DNA from: Agarilytica sp045430345 | GTDB lineage: Bacteria; Pseudomonadota; Gammaproteobacteria; Pseudomonadales; Cellvibrionaceae | DNA: 64,000 nt | Assembly: GCA_045430345.1 (NCBI GenBank) | Contig: JAILXT010000002.1 | Span: 124,001 to 188,000 of the forward strand | Reading direction: 5' to 3' | Shown: one piece after another, positions 43,927 through 53,575 of the stretch | How the letters are laid out: each line of letters begins with the position of its first letter | Numbering within the stretch: position 1 is the stretch's first letter | Notes under the pieces: generated by a model | Database searches by the model: none | What the model was told of the DNA's origin: nothing | What the model saw: only the letters and a program-made list of their open reading frames with translations | Program-made: the position numbers and the translations under genes

Positions 43927-46389
43927 ATGTCTGTGGATGAATCGGAAATCCCCGGCTACACCATCACCAAGCGCCTCGGTCGCGGGGGTATGGCCACCGT
44001 CCATCTAGCGATACAGCAGCCGATAAATCGCAAGGTTGCCCTTAAGATCATGTCTAACCAATTGGGGGAGGACAGTGTTTGGGCCAAGCGGTTTATCCAA
44101 GAGGCGCAAGTGATCGCCCAATTGACCCACCCGAATGTGGTGCCGGTTTATGATGTTGGCACTCATGCCGGCAAATTCTATATATCTATGGAGTACCTCG
44201 CCGGCGGCAGCCTGAAGGAAAAAATGTCTCGGGGTATCGTCATTCCAGAGGTACTCAAAATTATTGCCGGCGTTGCGGCAGGATTAGATTACGCCGGTGA
44301 AAAAGGTTTTGTTCACCGAGATATTAAGCCCGACAACATTATGTTCCGTGGTGACGGCGCCCCCGTTATTTTGGATTTTGGTATTGTTAAGCAGATGGAC
44401 GATGCAGGCGGCATGACACAAACGGGCGTCATTGTCGGTACGACCTCTTACATGAGCCCGGAACAAGCTCAGGGTCGAGAACTGGATCAACGCTCTGATA
44501 TTTACGCGCTTGGGGTAATGTTCTTTGAATTGCTCACTGGCAGAGCCCCCTACAAAGGGGAGACGGATGTCGCGACCTTGCTTATGCACGTCAACGACCC
44601 TATTCCTGACTTGCCAGAAAAACTTGCGGTATTCCAACCGATCATCAATAAAGCCCTTTCGAAAGACCCCTTCCACCGTTATACCCGTGCAAGGGAAATG
44701 ATCGACCATATTCAAAAGCTCGAGCCGGAAATTAAGGCAACGATACAGCGTCTTAAAGTTGGTAATGCGAGTGATAAAACCTACGTAAAAAAACCTCAGG
44801 ATTTAAATGACGGTGATGCGACCGTCGTGATGACTGATGGTGGTGGTGAATATGATACGGGTGCCACCCAACAAATTACGACAGAAGAAGAGCTGACAAA
44901 AGTACTCAGCAGTGCGAAAGCGACCATCAATGATTTTTCCGCTGAATCGCGTGCACGCCGTGCACGCCGAACGAAGAACCTGATCCGTGGCATGTCGCTA
45001 GTGGCCATTTGTGCCATAGGTTATGTGGGCTACCAGCAACTTGTTATTGTGCCCCAAGAGCGCGCTGCGGCTGAAGCGAAAATCCATGAAGCTGAACTTA
45101 AAACACAGCGAAAGATCGCGTCGTTGTTGGCCGAAGCCAAACAGGCAAAAGCCGGCTTACTTCCGACAGAAACGGATAAGGTCGATAATATTATCGCCAT
45201 ATATCGGCAAGTGTTAAAACTCGATCCAGAAAACAATGAAGCTGAATTTACGCTAGAAAAATTTGGCGAACGCTATATTGAAATGGCAAAAACCGCTGCG
45301 CGTCGTCGAGATATTAATAAGGCGATCACTTATAGGGATTATGCCGAACAATTGGTGCCCACCAGTTCCGAGCTGCCAGGCTTACGTAATGTCATTAAAT
45401 CCTTAAGGTCTGATGAGCTAGACCGTGAGTTTGTGCGAGAGGAAGTAGAAAACTTATTAGCTGTAGCGAAAGCGGATATAGATAAGAGTGAAGGGTTTTC
45501 GGATTCAGCGTATACGAAATTACAGCAAGTCTTACGTATAGATCCAGAAAATCAAGTGGCAGCTAAGCTTACGAACACAATGCTGGAAAAACTGTTTAAT
45601 AAGACCGAACAGGATATCGGTCGCGGTCGTTTAAGTAGCGCGCGTAATGATCTAGAAATACTCGAGAAGTATTATGAAGACCCGGTTCGCGTCGCTGAAT
45701 TAAGCGCGTCCCTTAAAAACCGTAGCGCAGGGCTAGCGAAACAAAACAAAATTTCTGATCTAGAAAAACGCGCCAAGCGTTTGCTACGTGAAAAACGTAG
45801 CTTGTCTGTGAATGATGAATTGAGGGATATTTATTTAGCGATACAAAAAACGGATCGGTTAAATAAAAGCGCTAAATTGGGGCTCATTGAGACCAGTGAT
45901 TATGACGCGAAGGTAGCGCAGCAGGCGATCGAAGAAAGAGACTTTGGTCGTGCGCAACAACAAATCGACGTCATTCAACGCACAACACCACGTTATGCGC
46001 AGCTTTCAGGTCTAAAGCAATCGCTTCAATCGGCTAAAAAGTCGTCTCAGGAATCAAGCCGTTACTTGGCAGAAGCAAAGCAATATTTAAACACAACGAA
46101 AAAAGGCGATGCGAAACGTCGCGATTTGGCCTCGGCTTATGCGAGTGTTGAACGTGCTCGTTCAGCAGATAAGAAAAACCCAGAGATATCAGCCACTCTA
46201 TCCTCCTTGGAAAGTGTATATATATCGGAGATTAAGCAGTTGATCTCACGTAAAGATAAGGCGCTATTGGAAGCATATCAGAAAGATACAAGACTGAAAG
46301 AATGGCCGACTGAGCGTATATTTGAGTTGTATCAGCTTGCGAAGAAGACGGATAAAAAACCCAAGCGCGTGATTACGGGTGGGTTTTAA
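43927..46389 (+). CDS. Hanks-type Ser/Thr kinase with coiled-coil periplasmic part
   Basis: 820 residues. The kinase domain (about 8-265) has GRGGMATVH, VALKIM, FVHRDIKPDNI, DFGIVK and SPEQAQG; HRD is intact. A juxtamembrane linker leads to one helix (MSLVAICAIGYVGYQQLVIV, about 357-376). The remaining 440 residues are helical and rich in Glu, Lys and Ala, with TPR-like repeats (YRQVLKLDPENNEAEF, LQQVLRIDPENQVAAK). The external part probably senses or scaffolds. The layout resembles PpkA-like kinases, but no type VI secretion gene is next to it. Partner unknown. Confidence 0.92.
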   Translation: MSVDESEIPGYTITKRLGRGGMATVHLAIQQPINRKVALKIMSNQLGEDSVWAKRFIQEAQVIAQLTHPNVVPVYDVGTHAGKFYISMEYLAGGSLKEKMSRGIVIPEVLKIIAGVAAGLDYAGEKGFVHRDIKPDNIMFRGDGAPVILDFGIVKQMDDAGGMTQTGVIVGTTSYMSPEQAQGRELDQRSDIYALGVMFFELLTGRAPYKGETDVATLLMHVNDPIPDLPEKLAVFQPIINKALSKDPFHRYTRAREMIDHIQKLEPEIKATIQRLKVGNASDKTYVKKPQDLNDGDATVVMTDGGGEYDTGATQQITTEEELTKVLSSAKATINDFSAESRARRARRTKNLIRGMSLVAICAIGYVGYQQLVIVPQERAAAEAKIHEAELKTQRKIASLLAEAKQAKAGLLPTETDKVDNIIAIYRQVLKLDPENNEAEFTLEKFGERYIEMAKTAARRRDINKAITYRDYAEQLVPTSSELPGLRNVIKSLRSDELDREFVREEVENLLAVAKADIDKSEGFSDSAYTKLQQVLRIDPENQVAAKLTNTMLEKLFNKTEQDIGRGRLSSARNDLEILEKYYEDPVRVAELSASLKNRSAGLAKQNKISDLEKRAKRLLREKRSLSVNDELRDIYLAIQKTDRLNKSAKLGLIETSDYDAKVAQQAIEERDFGRAQQQIDVIQRTTPRYAQLSGLKQSLQSAKKSSQESSRYLAEAKQYLNTTKKGDAKRRDLASAYASVERARSADKKNPEISATLSSLESVYISEIKQLISRKDKALLEAYQKDTRLKEWPTERIFELYQLAKKTDKKPKRVITGGF

Positions 46390-46475
46390 AGAGAAATTTT
46401 TTGGTTAATGGGGTTTTGTTAATTGATATTATTCAGAGCCGAGAAATTTATCTTCAAGGCTCTATAGAGGGTTAA

Positions 46476-47456
46476 CTAAAAATACAGTTGAATACCTGCA
46501 GTTAGCCCAACCATTTCTTCGTCGGTATCCAGTGTTACACCAGATAGTGCACCGCTCTTATCTTTACCGTCCATCGAATATGCTTGTCGTCTTAGGTCGA
46601 TAGTGTATGCCGCATATTCACTAAGTGGACTTGTCCAAGTGACTGCTGTACTTGTGCCGGTGGAATCCCCTTCGTAATTAAATGCCACGAACGATCCGCC
46701 AAAAGCGTTGTTGGGGTCATTCGCATTATCTTTATATTTTCCATCCATATCGGCGTACGCGAAGCTAACGGACAATGTGCCGACATCGTTGATGTTAAAC
46801 CCGTAGCTCATTCCTATGTAAAAACCTTTTTCCGTATATTCTTGTTCGTAAGAAGGTTGATTTGCCACATGATAAGCGGGAGGAACCGCTTGGCCTGGGT
46901 TATCGCCGATGAAAAACTGTTGGAATGCACGATTTGATCGGGAGCAGGCTGTGAGTTCTGGGGCGCCTGGTGAAAACTCACCAGAACCGCTGGGAAATGG
47001 GTTCGCGCAAAAAGGATCGGGTCGTAGTTCTGTTTTACCACTTAAGTACCCGCCAAAAACATTCGCACCTTTCCAAAAATTGTATCCGAAGGTCAGGCTG
47101 ATATCTTGCCGTGATACATCAACGGTACCACCGGGATGGGTGATGAGGTTTGATTCTAACGACGTAGAGCGATTGGTTTCGTCTGTGCCTGTTGATGTAT
47201 CCGTAAAGTTTTTCTCGATTTTCAAAGCCGCAAAAAATTTCCATGCCGCAATCGTAAAGCCTGCATTGATGACGGGAAGGTTCACAGAAAATTTGGCATT
47301 GTTTGATGCCGCGCCAGAATAGCTCTGATCAAACGATAAATTTTTGTTTTGATAGGCTAGAGAAGGAATAAAGGTAACATTTTCCAGCGTATGGCCAGTT
47401 GTTGGCAGCGAACTCAATAACGTAATAGGTAAAATATAGGGCCGTAGTTTCATCAT
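46476..47456 (-). CDS. Outer-membrane beta-barrel-like protein
   Basis: 326 residues with a signal peptide (MMKLRPYILPITLLSSLPTTGHT). The mature chain has alternating amphipathic strands (FAALKIEKNF, DISLTFGYNF, NVFGGYLSGKTEL, GTLSVSFAYADMDG, AAYTIDLRRQAYSM) and ends AGIQLYF with an aromatic last residue, as an outer-membrane barrel does. A Cys pair lies in the loop FCANPF and LTACSR. Function unknown. Confidence 0.82.
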   Translation of the reverse strand: MMKLRPYILPITLLSSLPTTGHTLENVTFIPSLAYQNKNLSFDQSYSGAASNNAKFSVNLPVINAGFTIAAWKFFAALKIEKNFTDTSTGTDETNRSTSLESNLITHPGGTVDVSRQDISLTFGYNFWKGANVFGGYLSGKTELRPDPFCANPFPSGSGEFSPGAPELTACSRSNRAFQQFFIGDNPGQAVPPAYHVANQPSYEQEYTEKGFYIGMSYGFNINDVGTLSVSFAYADMDGKYKDNANDPNNAFGGSFVAFNYEGDSTGTSTAVTWTSPLSEYAAYTIDLRRQAYSMDGKDKSGALSGVTLDTDEEMVGLTAGIQLYF

Positions 47457-47713
47457 TCCCCCAGGTTCTATGCGGTCAGTATGAATTGAGTATAGCAGGG
47501 ATCATTGAGCCTGCTTTGACCGCAAAATAGGGGTATTTATGGCGATGAAGGGTCTGCAAGAAGCTGGGTATATGAAATGATTGAGGAAGGAATGTTTGGG
47601 TCTAGAGCGCTAGGTTTTGGTAGCCACCCGGTGCGTGTTAGCTGAATTGTGCGCCGGGTTGAAAGGCAAAGCGAAGTTAAAGTTTAAGAAAGGTTTCGTA
47701 CTTGTATTTGTAC

Positions 47714-48097
47714 TTAAACGACAGCAACCCCATCAGCTTCCACTAACGCACCCTTCGGTAATTCACTGATGCCGATGGCCGCGCGCGCGGGGTAAGGCGC
47801 CTCAAAAAACTCCGTCATCACTTCATTAACAATGGCGAAATTGCTTAAGTCGGTTAAATAAATATTCAGTTTGACGATATTATTCAGTGAGCCATTTGCG
47901 GCTTTGCACACCGCGGCTAAATTGGTGAACATCTGTTGAGCCTGCTCACGAAAGCCACCCTCAACTAAGGTCATGCTCTTTGGATCTAGCGGGATTTGCC
48001 CGGAAAGGTAAATGGTGTCGCCCACTTTAACGGCCTGTGAATAGGTGCCAATTGCCTCAGGCGCTTCGTCGGTGTGAATAACGGCTTTGTTTGGCAT
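47714..48097 (-). CDS. ridA: RidA-family enamine/imine deaminase
   Basis: 127 residues, the family size. APEAIGTYSQAVKVGDTIYLSGQIPLD (about 12-38) and the C-terminal PYPARAAIGISELPKGALVEADGVAVV with the ligand-binding Arg are characteristic. RidA hydrolyses reactive imine intermediates such as 2-aminoacrylate. It lies 67 bases after spoT, as in many gammaproteobacteria. Confidence 0.93.
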   Translation of the reverse strand: MPNKAVIHTDEAPEAIGTYSQAVKVGDTIYLSGQIPLDPKSMTLVEGGFREQAQQMFTNLAAVCKAANGSLNNIVKLNIYLTDLSNFAIVNEVMTEFFEAPYPARAAIGISELPKGALVEADGVAVV

Positions 48098-48164
48098 GCT
48101 ACTGTCCTTCTAATAAATAATATCGAATAAATTTTACAGGGAGGCCTGTGTTTGTGTGAGCGTC

Positions 48165-50273
48165 TTAGTTCTTCGCCCGAAGGACGCGCTCAACCGAACG
48201 CATCGTTCTTACTTTTCGCATAATATTGGCCAAGTGTACACGATTGTTTACCGCAATCACGAGGTTAATGACGCTGTGTTCCGCGTCGCGCTCATCGACT
48301 TGAATGCCCTCGATACTTGTACCGGTATTGGCGATACGGGTCGCGAGTGAGGCAATAATACCGCGGTCAGTTTTAATTTCGACACGGATTTCAGTGAGAT
48401 ATTCGCCACCGGCATTCGCAGCCCAGTTAGTGGCGATAATATTTTCTTTTTTACTGCGCAAATCTTTAACGTTTTTACAGTTTTCCCGGTGAACAACAAT
48501 CCCCTTGCCCGTACTGGTATGGCCGACGATAGGATCGCCGGGAATGGGGCGGCAGCAGCGGGCGAAACTAATCAGAATACCATCGGATGCATCAATTGTG
48601 ATGGGCGTGTGAGAAACGTGGCAAGCCATTTCCTCATTCGGCTGTAACGTTTTTGCGACAGAGAGTGCGGGTTGCTGGCCCAGACCGATACTTTCATAGA
48701 GCTCATCCATTGAGTCGACATTGCCGGATTCTTGCAGTTGAGTAAGCTGATATTCGGGGAGTTCATTTAGGTCGATATCGAGCTGCATAAGTGCCCTACC
48801 CAACATCCGTTTACCGAGCTCAACGGATTCCATATGCCGCTGATTTTTAAGGTAGTGACGAATCGCGGTGCGTGCTTTCGCAGTAACTGCGAAATTTAGC
48901 CAGTTTGGGTTCGGCTGCGTTTGTTTGGATGTAATGATCTTAATTTTCTGACCGCTTTCAAGTACGTGAGATAAAGGCGCGGGGCGATCATTAACACGAC
49001 ATGCGACGGTAGTATTACCGACTTGTGTATGCACGGCATAAGCGAAATCCACGGGCGTAGAGCCTGCAGGGAGTTCAACAATTTCCCCTTTAGGGGTGAA
49101 GACGTACACTTCGTCGCGGAACAGGTCGATCTTAACGTGTTCGATAAACTCGACAGAGCTGTTCGTAAGTTGCTGAATTTCGAGCAAACGTTTTGTCCAG
49201 CGATTCGCCCGGTCAAAGGTGGGGCTCATGGGGTTGTCGGTTTCGTTTTTATAGAGCCAGTGTGCAGCAATACCCGTGTTAGCCAATTCGTCCATCTCTT
49301 TGGTACGAATCTGTACTTCGATCGGCACGCCCTGGGTGCCTATTACAATAGTATGCAATGACTGATAGCCATTCTCTTTTGGGATGGCGATGTAGTCTTT
49401 GAACTCACCGGGCTTCGGTTTAAATAAGTTATGAACGACCCCTAGTACGCGATAACAGGTATCGATTTCATCAACGACAACACGAAAGGCATAGACGTCC
49501 ATGATTTCTTTGAAGGATTTATGCTTATTTCGCATCTTGTTGTAGATGCTGTAGAGGTGTTTTTCTCGGCCGATAACGAGGCTATTGATGGATTCGCGTT
49601 GTAAGCGGGATTCAATGGCTTCTTTGATTTTTTCGACAAGGGTTTTTCGGTTACCACGGACTTGCTGAAGTGATGCCTGCAAGCGTGAAGCGCGTAAAGG
49701 AAACATCGCCGCAAAGCAGCGATCTTCAAATTCAATTCGCCAATCATTGATACCCAGGCGGTGCGCGATCGGTGCGTATATTTCGAGTGTTTCCTTGGCA
49801 ATACGGCGCTTTTTATCGGGGGGCATCGCGCCTAGGGTACGCATATTGTGCAAGCGGTCAGACAGTTTAACGATAATAACGCGCAGGTCCTGCGCCATCG
49901 CCATTGCCATTTTTTGGAAGTTCTTGGCTTGTTTTTCTGCTTGTGTCTCGTGGCCGATTTTGGCGAGTTTACTGACTCCATCCACAATATCGGCGACCGT
50001 TTCACCAAACTGATCGGTAATGGCATCTTTGCCGATACCCGTATCTTCGATTACGTCATGGAGCATGGCGACAACCAAGCTTTGGTAATCCATGCGAATG
50101 GACGCAAGGATATTAGCGACGGCTAAGGGGTGGGTGATGTAGGGTTCACCGCTACGACGATATTGTCCTGTATGCGCTTGTTCAGCGTAATAGTAGGCAC
50201 GTTTCACCAAATTGACCTGTTGAGGGTCGAGATAGGAAGAAAGCCTGTGGCTAAGCGTGTCTATTGTGAGCAA
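48165..50273 (-). CDS. spoT: Bifunctional (p)ppGpp synthetase/hydrolase
   Basis: 702 residues. The hydrolase domain has the HD motif HDVIEDT near 72-78. The synthetase domain has RVVVDEIDTCYRVLGVVH and YIAIPKENGYQSLHT near 260-305. TGS (DEVYVFTPKGEIVELPAGSTPVDFAYAVHT) and ACT (YLTEIRVEIKTDRGIIASLATRIANTGTSIEGI) domains close it. HD motif retention makes it SpoT, able to degrade ppGpp. A gap of about 284 bases separates it from rpoZ. Confidence 0.97.
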   Translation of the reverse strand: MLTIDTLSHRLSSYLDPQQVNLVKRAYYYAEQAHTGQYRRSGEPYITHPLAVANILASIRMDYQSLVVAMLHDVIEDTGIGKDAITDQFGETVADIVDGVSKLAKIGHETQAEKQAKNFQKMAMAMAQDLRVIIVKLSDRLHNMRTLGAMPPDKKRRIAKETLEIYAPIAHRLGINDWRIEFEDRCFAAMFPLRASRLQASLQQVRGNRKTLVEKIKEAIESRLQRESINSLVIGREKHLYSIYNKMRNKHKSFKEIMDVYAFRVVVDEIDTCYRVLGVVHNLFKPKPGEFKDYIAIPKENGYQSLHTIVIGTQGVPIEVQIRTKEMDELANTGIAAHWLYKNETDNPMSPTFDRANRWTKRLLEIQQLTNSSVEFIEHVKIDLFRDEVYVFTPKGEIVELPAGSTPVDFAYAVHTQVGNTTVACRVNDRPAPLSHVLESGQKIKIITSKQTQPNPNWLNFAVTAKARTAIRHYLKNQRHMESVELGKRMLGRALMQLDIDLNELPEYQLTQLQESGNVDSMDELYESIGLGQQPALSVAKTLQPNEEMACHVSHTPITIDASDGILISFARCCRPIPGDPIVGHTSTGKGIVVHRENCKNVKDLRSKKENIIATNWAANAGGEYLTEIRVEIKTDRGIIASLATRIANTGTSIEGIQVDERDAEHSVINLVIAVNNRVHLANIMRKVRTMRSVERVLRAKN

Positions 50274-50557
50274 AGTAGTCCTCTGAAGACGGCAATTTAA
50301 GGCGGTAAGCCTTGGTTCACATCGTCAAAGCAGCCTATCTCCCCAGGGTAAGGTGGGTAAGTCCGCTTTGGATGACCTCGAAATGTGCGAATAAGCCAAA
50401 CGAGGTGAAGCGCAGATAGCGAAAACCGCTAGCTAACGATGAATGCTACTCAATAATAGTATAACTAAAGGGGGGAAGTCGCGTGAAATGTCCCACGTTC
50501 GGTACATTTACACACAACTTTTCACATAATGCAGGGGTGAAGCGAGGCTTTGTTTAC

Positions 50558-50836
50558 TTAAAGCCCAATAGACGGTGGAAGATCAGTCAAGCTTGGTGCT
50601 TCTACAGCAACTACTTCTTCGATCGCCTCTTCGTCTTCTTCAGTAAGGATCGATGCGTCGACGAAGCCTTCTTCAATTTCACGCAAGGCGATAACTGTTG
50701 GCTTATCGTTCTCTGGCGCGACCATGGGGTCTTTGCCTTGGATGGCGATTTGGCGTGCGCGTTTGCTGCCCACCATAACAAGTTCAAATCGGTTGTCTAC
50801 GTGATCTAAACAGTCTTCTACAGTAATTCGAGCCAT
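50558..50836 (-). CDS. rpoZ: RNA polymerase omega subunit
   Basis: 92 residues. MARITVEDCLDHVDNRFELVMVGSKRARQIA is the family signature. The acidic tail (EEDEEAIEEVVAVEAPSL) is usual in gammaproteobacteria. It assists assembly of RNA polymerase. It lies 74 bases after gmk in the usual gmk-rpoZ-spoT order. Confidence 0.97.
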   Translation of the reverse strand: MARITVEDCLDHVDNRFELVMVGSKRARQIAIQGKDPMVAPENDKPTVIALREIEEGFVDASILTEEDEEAIEEVVAVEAPSLTDLPPSIGL

Positions 50837-50910
50837 GAGTATTTCCGCTTAAGCTTTCAATGGTATCAGTGTTGATAAAATCGGCCGGGCAGTGTACGCC
50901 TTATCGCCAT

Positions 50911-51528
50911 TTACGACAATAGGTTGCGAAGCAAACTCTGATGCTTCTTGCTTTGACTGAGCAGTTTTTGCCGCTCACCGACGATAACGGAGCGAAATTC
51001 GATCAATGCTTGGTCAAAATCATCGTTAATGACCAAGTAATCCGCTTCTGCGTAGTGGGACATTTCGCTTTTCGCCTCGGCCATACGGGCTTCGATCACC
51101 TCTTCCCCATCTTGGCCGCGGCCATTTAAGCGCTGCCTTAAGCAGGCTTGCGAGGGTGGCAAGATAAAGATGCTGATCGCCTCGGGCATGATTTTTCTCA
51201 CTTGGGCGGCGCCTTGCCAGTCAATCTCCAGAATAACATCTCGCCCACTGTTCAACTGCTCGGTAACCCACGCCTGAGAGGTCCCATAAAAATTGGTAAA
51301 GACTTGGGCGTGTTCCAAAAATGCGCTGGTTTCTACCATGCTTGCAAAGGTGGCGTGATCAACGAAGTGATAGTTTAGGCCATCCTCCTCGCCGGGCCGC
51401 ATATCGCGGGTGGTATGGGAGACGGAAACGCATATGCCCTCGGTGGATTCCACCAAGGCTTGCACCAAGCTGGTTTTACCTGCGCCGGAAGGCGCGGATA
51501 CGGTGTAAAGAGTGCCCTGACTGCTCAT
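50911..51528 (-). CDS. gmk: Guanylate kinase
   Basis: 205 residues. Walker A SAPSGAGKTSLV is at 10-21, the GMP-binding SHTTRDMRPGEEDGLNYHFV at 37-56 and DVILEIDWQGAAQV near 95-108. It phosphorylates GMP or dGMP to the diphosphate. It starts the gmk-rpoZ-spoT-ridA group. Confidence 0.97.
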   Translation of the reverse strand: MSSQGTLYTVSAPSGAGKTSLVQALVESTEGICVSVSHTTRDMRPGEEDGLNYHFVDHATFASMVETSAFLEHAQVFTNFYGTSQAWVTEQLNSGRDVILEIDWQGAAQVRKIMPEAISIFILPPSQACLRQRLNGRGQDGEEVIEARMAEAKSEMSHYAEADYLVINDDFDQALIEFRSVIVGERQKLLSQSKKHQSLLRNLLS

Positions 51529-51656
51529 TGGTTTTCTAGGCTTTACCTTGCTATGTCGTGAATGGAGGTATGAATCTTTAAGCTATTCCGTTGCACGTTT
51601 CTACTGAAAAATGACGGAAATATTCGATGCCTAAATAGTAGGCGAAAACAGGCTGT

Positions 51657-52523
51657 TTATTCAATATTTTGAATTTGCTCACGCATTTGCTCGATCAACA
51701 CTTTTACGTCAACTGCGGATTGGGTGGTATCACTAGAAAGCGATTTTGATGAAAGTGTGTTGGCTTCTCGGTTGAGTTCCTGCATAAGAAAATCGAGTCG
51801 GCGTCCGATTGGACCGCCTTGTTTTACCGTATGGCGCACTTCGACGATATGCGCTTCCAGTCGGTCGAGCTCTTCTGCCACGTCTGATTTTTGTGCGATG
51901 TAGACGGCTTCTTGGCTAAAGCGTTCCTCATCAACTTCGACTTTTAAAGTGTCCAGTTTTGCGCGGAGTTTCTGTTGTTGTTGTTCTAGGAGCGCAGGCA
52001 TGTTTTCCCGCACTTTCACCACGGCTTCGCCAATGCCCACCAACCGTGCTTCTACGAGTTGGGCAAGTTCTTCCCCTTCCCTTTCGCGGTTGGCAATGAG
52101 TTGTTTAAGGGTTTGGTTGAACAGGTCTAGGGTGGCTTTATTTAATTCATCGCTGTCGATCTCGGCGGTTTGAATCACGCCTGGCCAGCGGAGAATATCG
52201 ATGGCGTTTAGTTCAGCTGGTTTTTGCAGTTGGCCTTGAACCGCTTCAGCGAGCTCCACGATCTTATTAGTAAGGCCTTGGTTTAGGCCGAGTTGTGCGT
52301 CTTCCCGCGATTCCGTCTTCAGGTATATGGTGGCTTCGACTTTGCCGCGGCTTAGCTTTTTGCGCAGTTGCTCACGAAGGTTGGGCTCGATACTGCGCAG
52401 CGATTCAGGCAGCCGTATGGAGGGCTCCAGGTATCGATGGTTGACGCTACGTACTTCGCAAGACAATGAGCCCCAGCTATGCTGAGCTTCTTGGCGGGCA
52501 AAGCCCGTCATACTTCGTGGCAT
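51657..52523 (-). CDS. YicC/YloC-family endoribonuclease-like protein
   Basis: 288 residues. It starts MPRSMTGFARQEAQHSWGSLSCEVRSVNHRYLE and ends with RLDFLMQELNREANTLSSKS..VDVKVLIEQMREQIQNIE, the two conserved ends of the family. Members have been described as endoribonucleases. It is divergent from rph, as in many relatives, with gmk downstream. Confidence 0.93.
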   Translation of the reverse strand: MPRSMTGFARQEAQHSWGSLSCEVRSVNHRYLEPSIRLPESLRSIEPNLREQLRKKLSRGKVEATIYLKTESREDAQLGLNQGLTNKIVELAEAVQGQLQKPAELNAIDILRWPGVIQTAEIDSDELNKATLDLFNQTLKQLIANREREGEELAQLVEARLVGIGEAVVKVRENMPALLEQQQQKLRAKLDTLKVEVDEERFSQEAVYIAQKSDVAEELDRLEAHIVEVRHTVKQGGPIGRRLDFLMQELNREANTLSSKSLSSDTTQSAVDVKVLIEQMREQIQNIE

Positions 52524-52648
52524 GGATACTTCCTCGAATCAATCGCAAATTCTCATGGTATCACACAAGCATAGCGGAAGTTCGGAGGCTATAATGTCGC
52601 ATCTTTACACCCATTTACCGCTAATTGATGATTAGCTCAGAGGCCATT

Positions 52649-53365
52649 ATGCAAAGACCCAGTGGACGCAGTAACGATCAGTTACGCGATGTACGTATCA
52701 CCCGAAATTTCACCTGCCATGCGGAAGGCTCCGTATTAATCGAGTTTGGTAACACCAAGGTGATATGCAACGCGACCGTTGAGTCAGGTGTCCCACGTTT
52801 TATGAAAGGTGAAGGCCGTGGATGGGTGACAGCTGAATATGGCATGTTACCTCGGTCTACAGGTTCTCGTATGGGCCGTGAAGCCGCTAGAGGTAAACAA
52901 GGCGGTAGAACCGTTGAGATCCAGCGTCTGATTGGTCGTTCTTTACGTGCAGCAACGAATTTAGAAGCTTTAGGTGAAAACACGGTATGGGTTGATTGTG
53001 ACGTGATTCAAGCTGATGGTGGCACGCGCACGGCGTCGATTACAGGGGCCTGTGTTGCGATGCATGATGCTTTTAGTGGGATGATCGAAAAAGGTGTGAT
53101 TGAAACGAATCCACTAAATAGCTTGGTTGCCGCTGTTTCGGTCGGTATTTACGAAGGCGAGCCAGTGTTAGATTTGGATTATCCAGAAGATTCTAACGCT
53201 CATACTGACATGAATATCGTGATGACTTCTGATGGCGGTGTTATTGAGATTCAAGGTACCGCTGAGAAGGACCCTTTTTCGCAGGAAGAGTTTGCGCAGA
53301 TGTTTGGTTTGGCTAAAAAGGGCATTGATGATTTGGTTGCCTTGCAAAAGGATGCATTGGGATAG
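52649..53365 (+). CDS. rph: Ribonuclease PH
   Basis: 238 residues from ATG at 52649, which has AGAGG five bases upstream and gives the canonical RPSGR start; an earlier TTG at 52625 adds eight residues without reason. GEGRGWVTAEYGMLPRST, GRSLRA, WVDCDVIQADGGTRTASITGA and DLDYPEDSNAHTDMN are family motifs. It trims tRNA 3' ends by phosphorolysis. pyrE, often next to rph, is absent here. Confidence 0.97.
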   Translation: MQRPSGRSNDQLRDVRITRNFTCHAEGSVLIEFGNTKVICNATVESGVPRFMKGEGRGWVTAEYGMLPRSTGSRMGREAARGKQGGRTVEIQRLIGRSLRAATNLEALGENTVWVDCDVIQADGGTRTASITGACVAMHDAFSGMIEKGVIETNPLNSLVAAVSVGIYEGEPVLDLDYPEDSNAHTDMNIVMTSDGGVIEIQGTAEKDPFSQEEFAQMFGLAKKGIDDLVALQKDALG

Positions 53366-53411
53366 GTAGGCCGCTAATATAAGGTCGTTTTGCCACTATC
53401 TTAGTTTAGCG

Positions 53412-53501
53412 TTGGGCTGATATTTCAAAAATCGTCGATTCGGGGATGAATCGCCGAAATTCCATGGATGGATTTATGTGTTTTTTGAATTATCACCCCA
53501 A
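53412..53501. repeat. 60-nt repeat element, copy C, inside inverted arms
   Basis: The 60-nt core is 53427-53486, same orientation as copy B. Its hairpin CGTCGATTC / GAATCGCCG has one mismatch, and the tail is ATTTATGTGT. Arms are TTGGGCTGATATTTC (53412-53426) and GAATTATCACCCCAA (53487-53501), 13 of 15 paired. It lies 46 bases after the rph stop and before the convergent mutM end, where a terminator is expected. A sequence similar to copy B's right arm (TTTTTAATAAA followed by AGAA) occurs about 50 bases further on (53531-53553). Confidence 0.82.
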
Positions 53502-53575
53502 TGATGAACGACTCGAAGTCGAGGCTTTGAGCTTTTTAATAAACAGAACAAAGTTTTTAGCCTCCCATTCCGTGA

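Noticed and set aside
50483..50809. 108-codon ORF antisense to rpoZ
   Set aside because: It is the complement of rpoZ, whose protein is certain.
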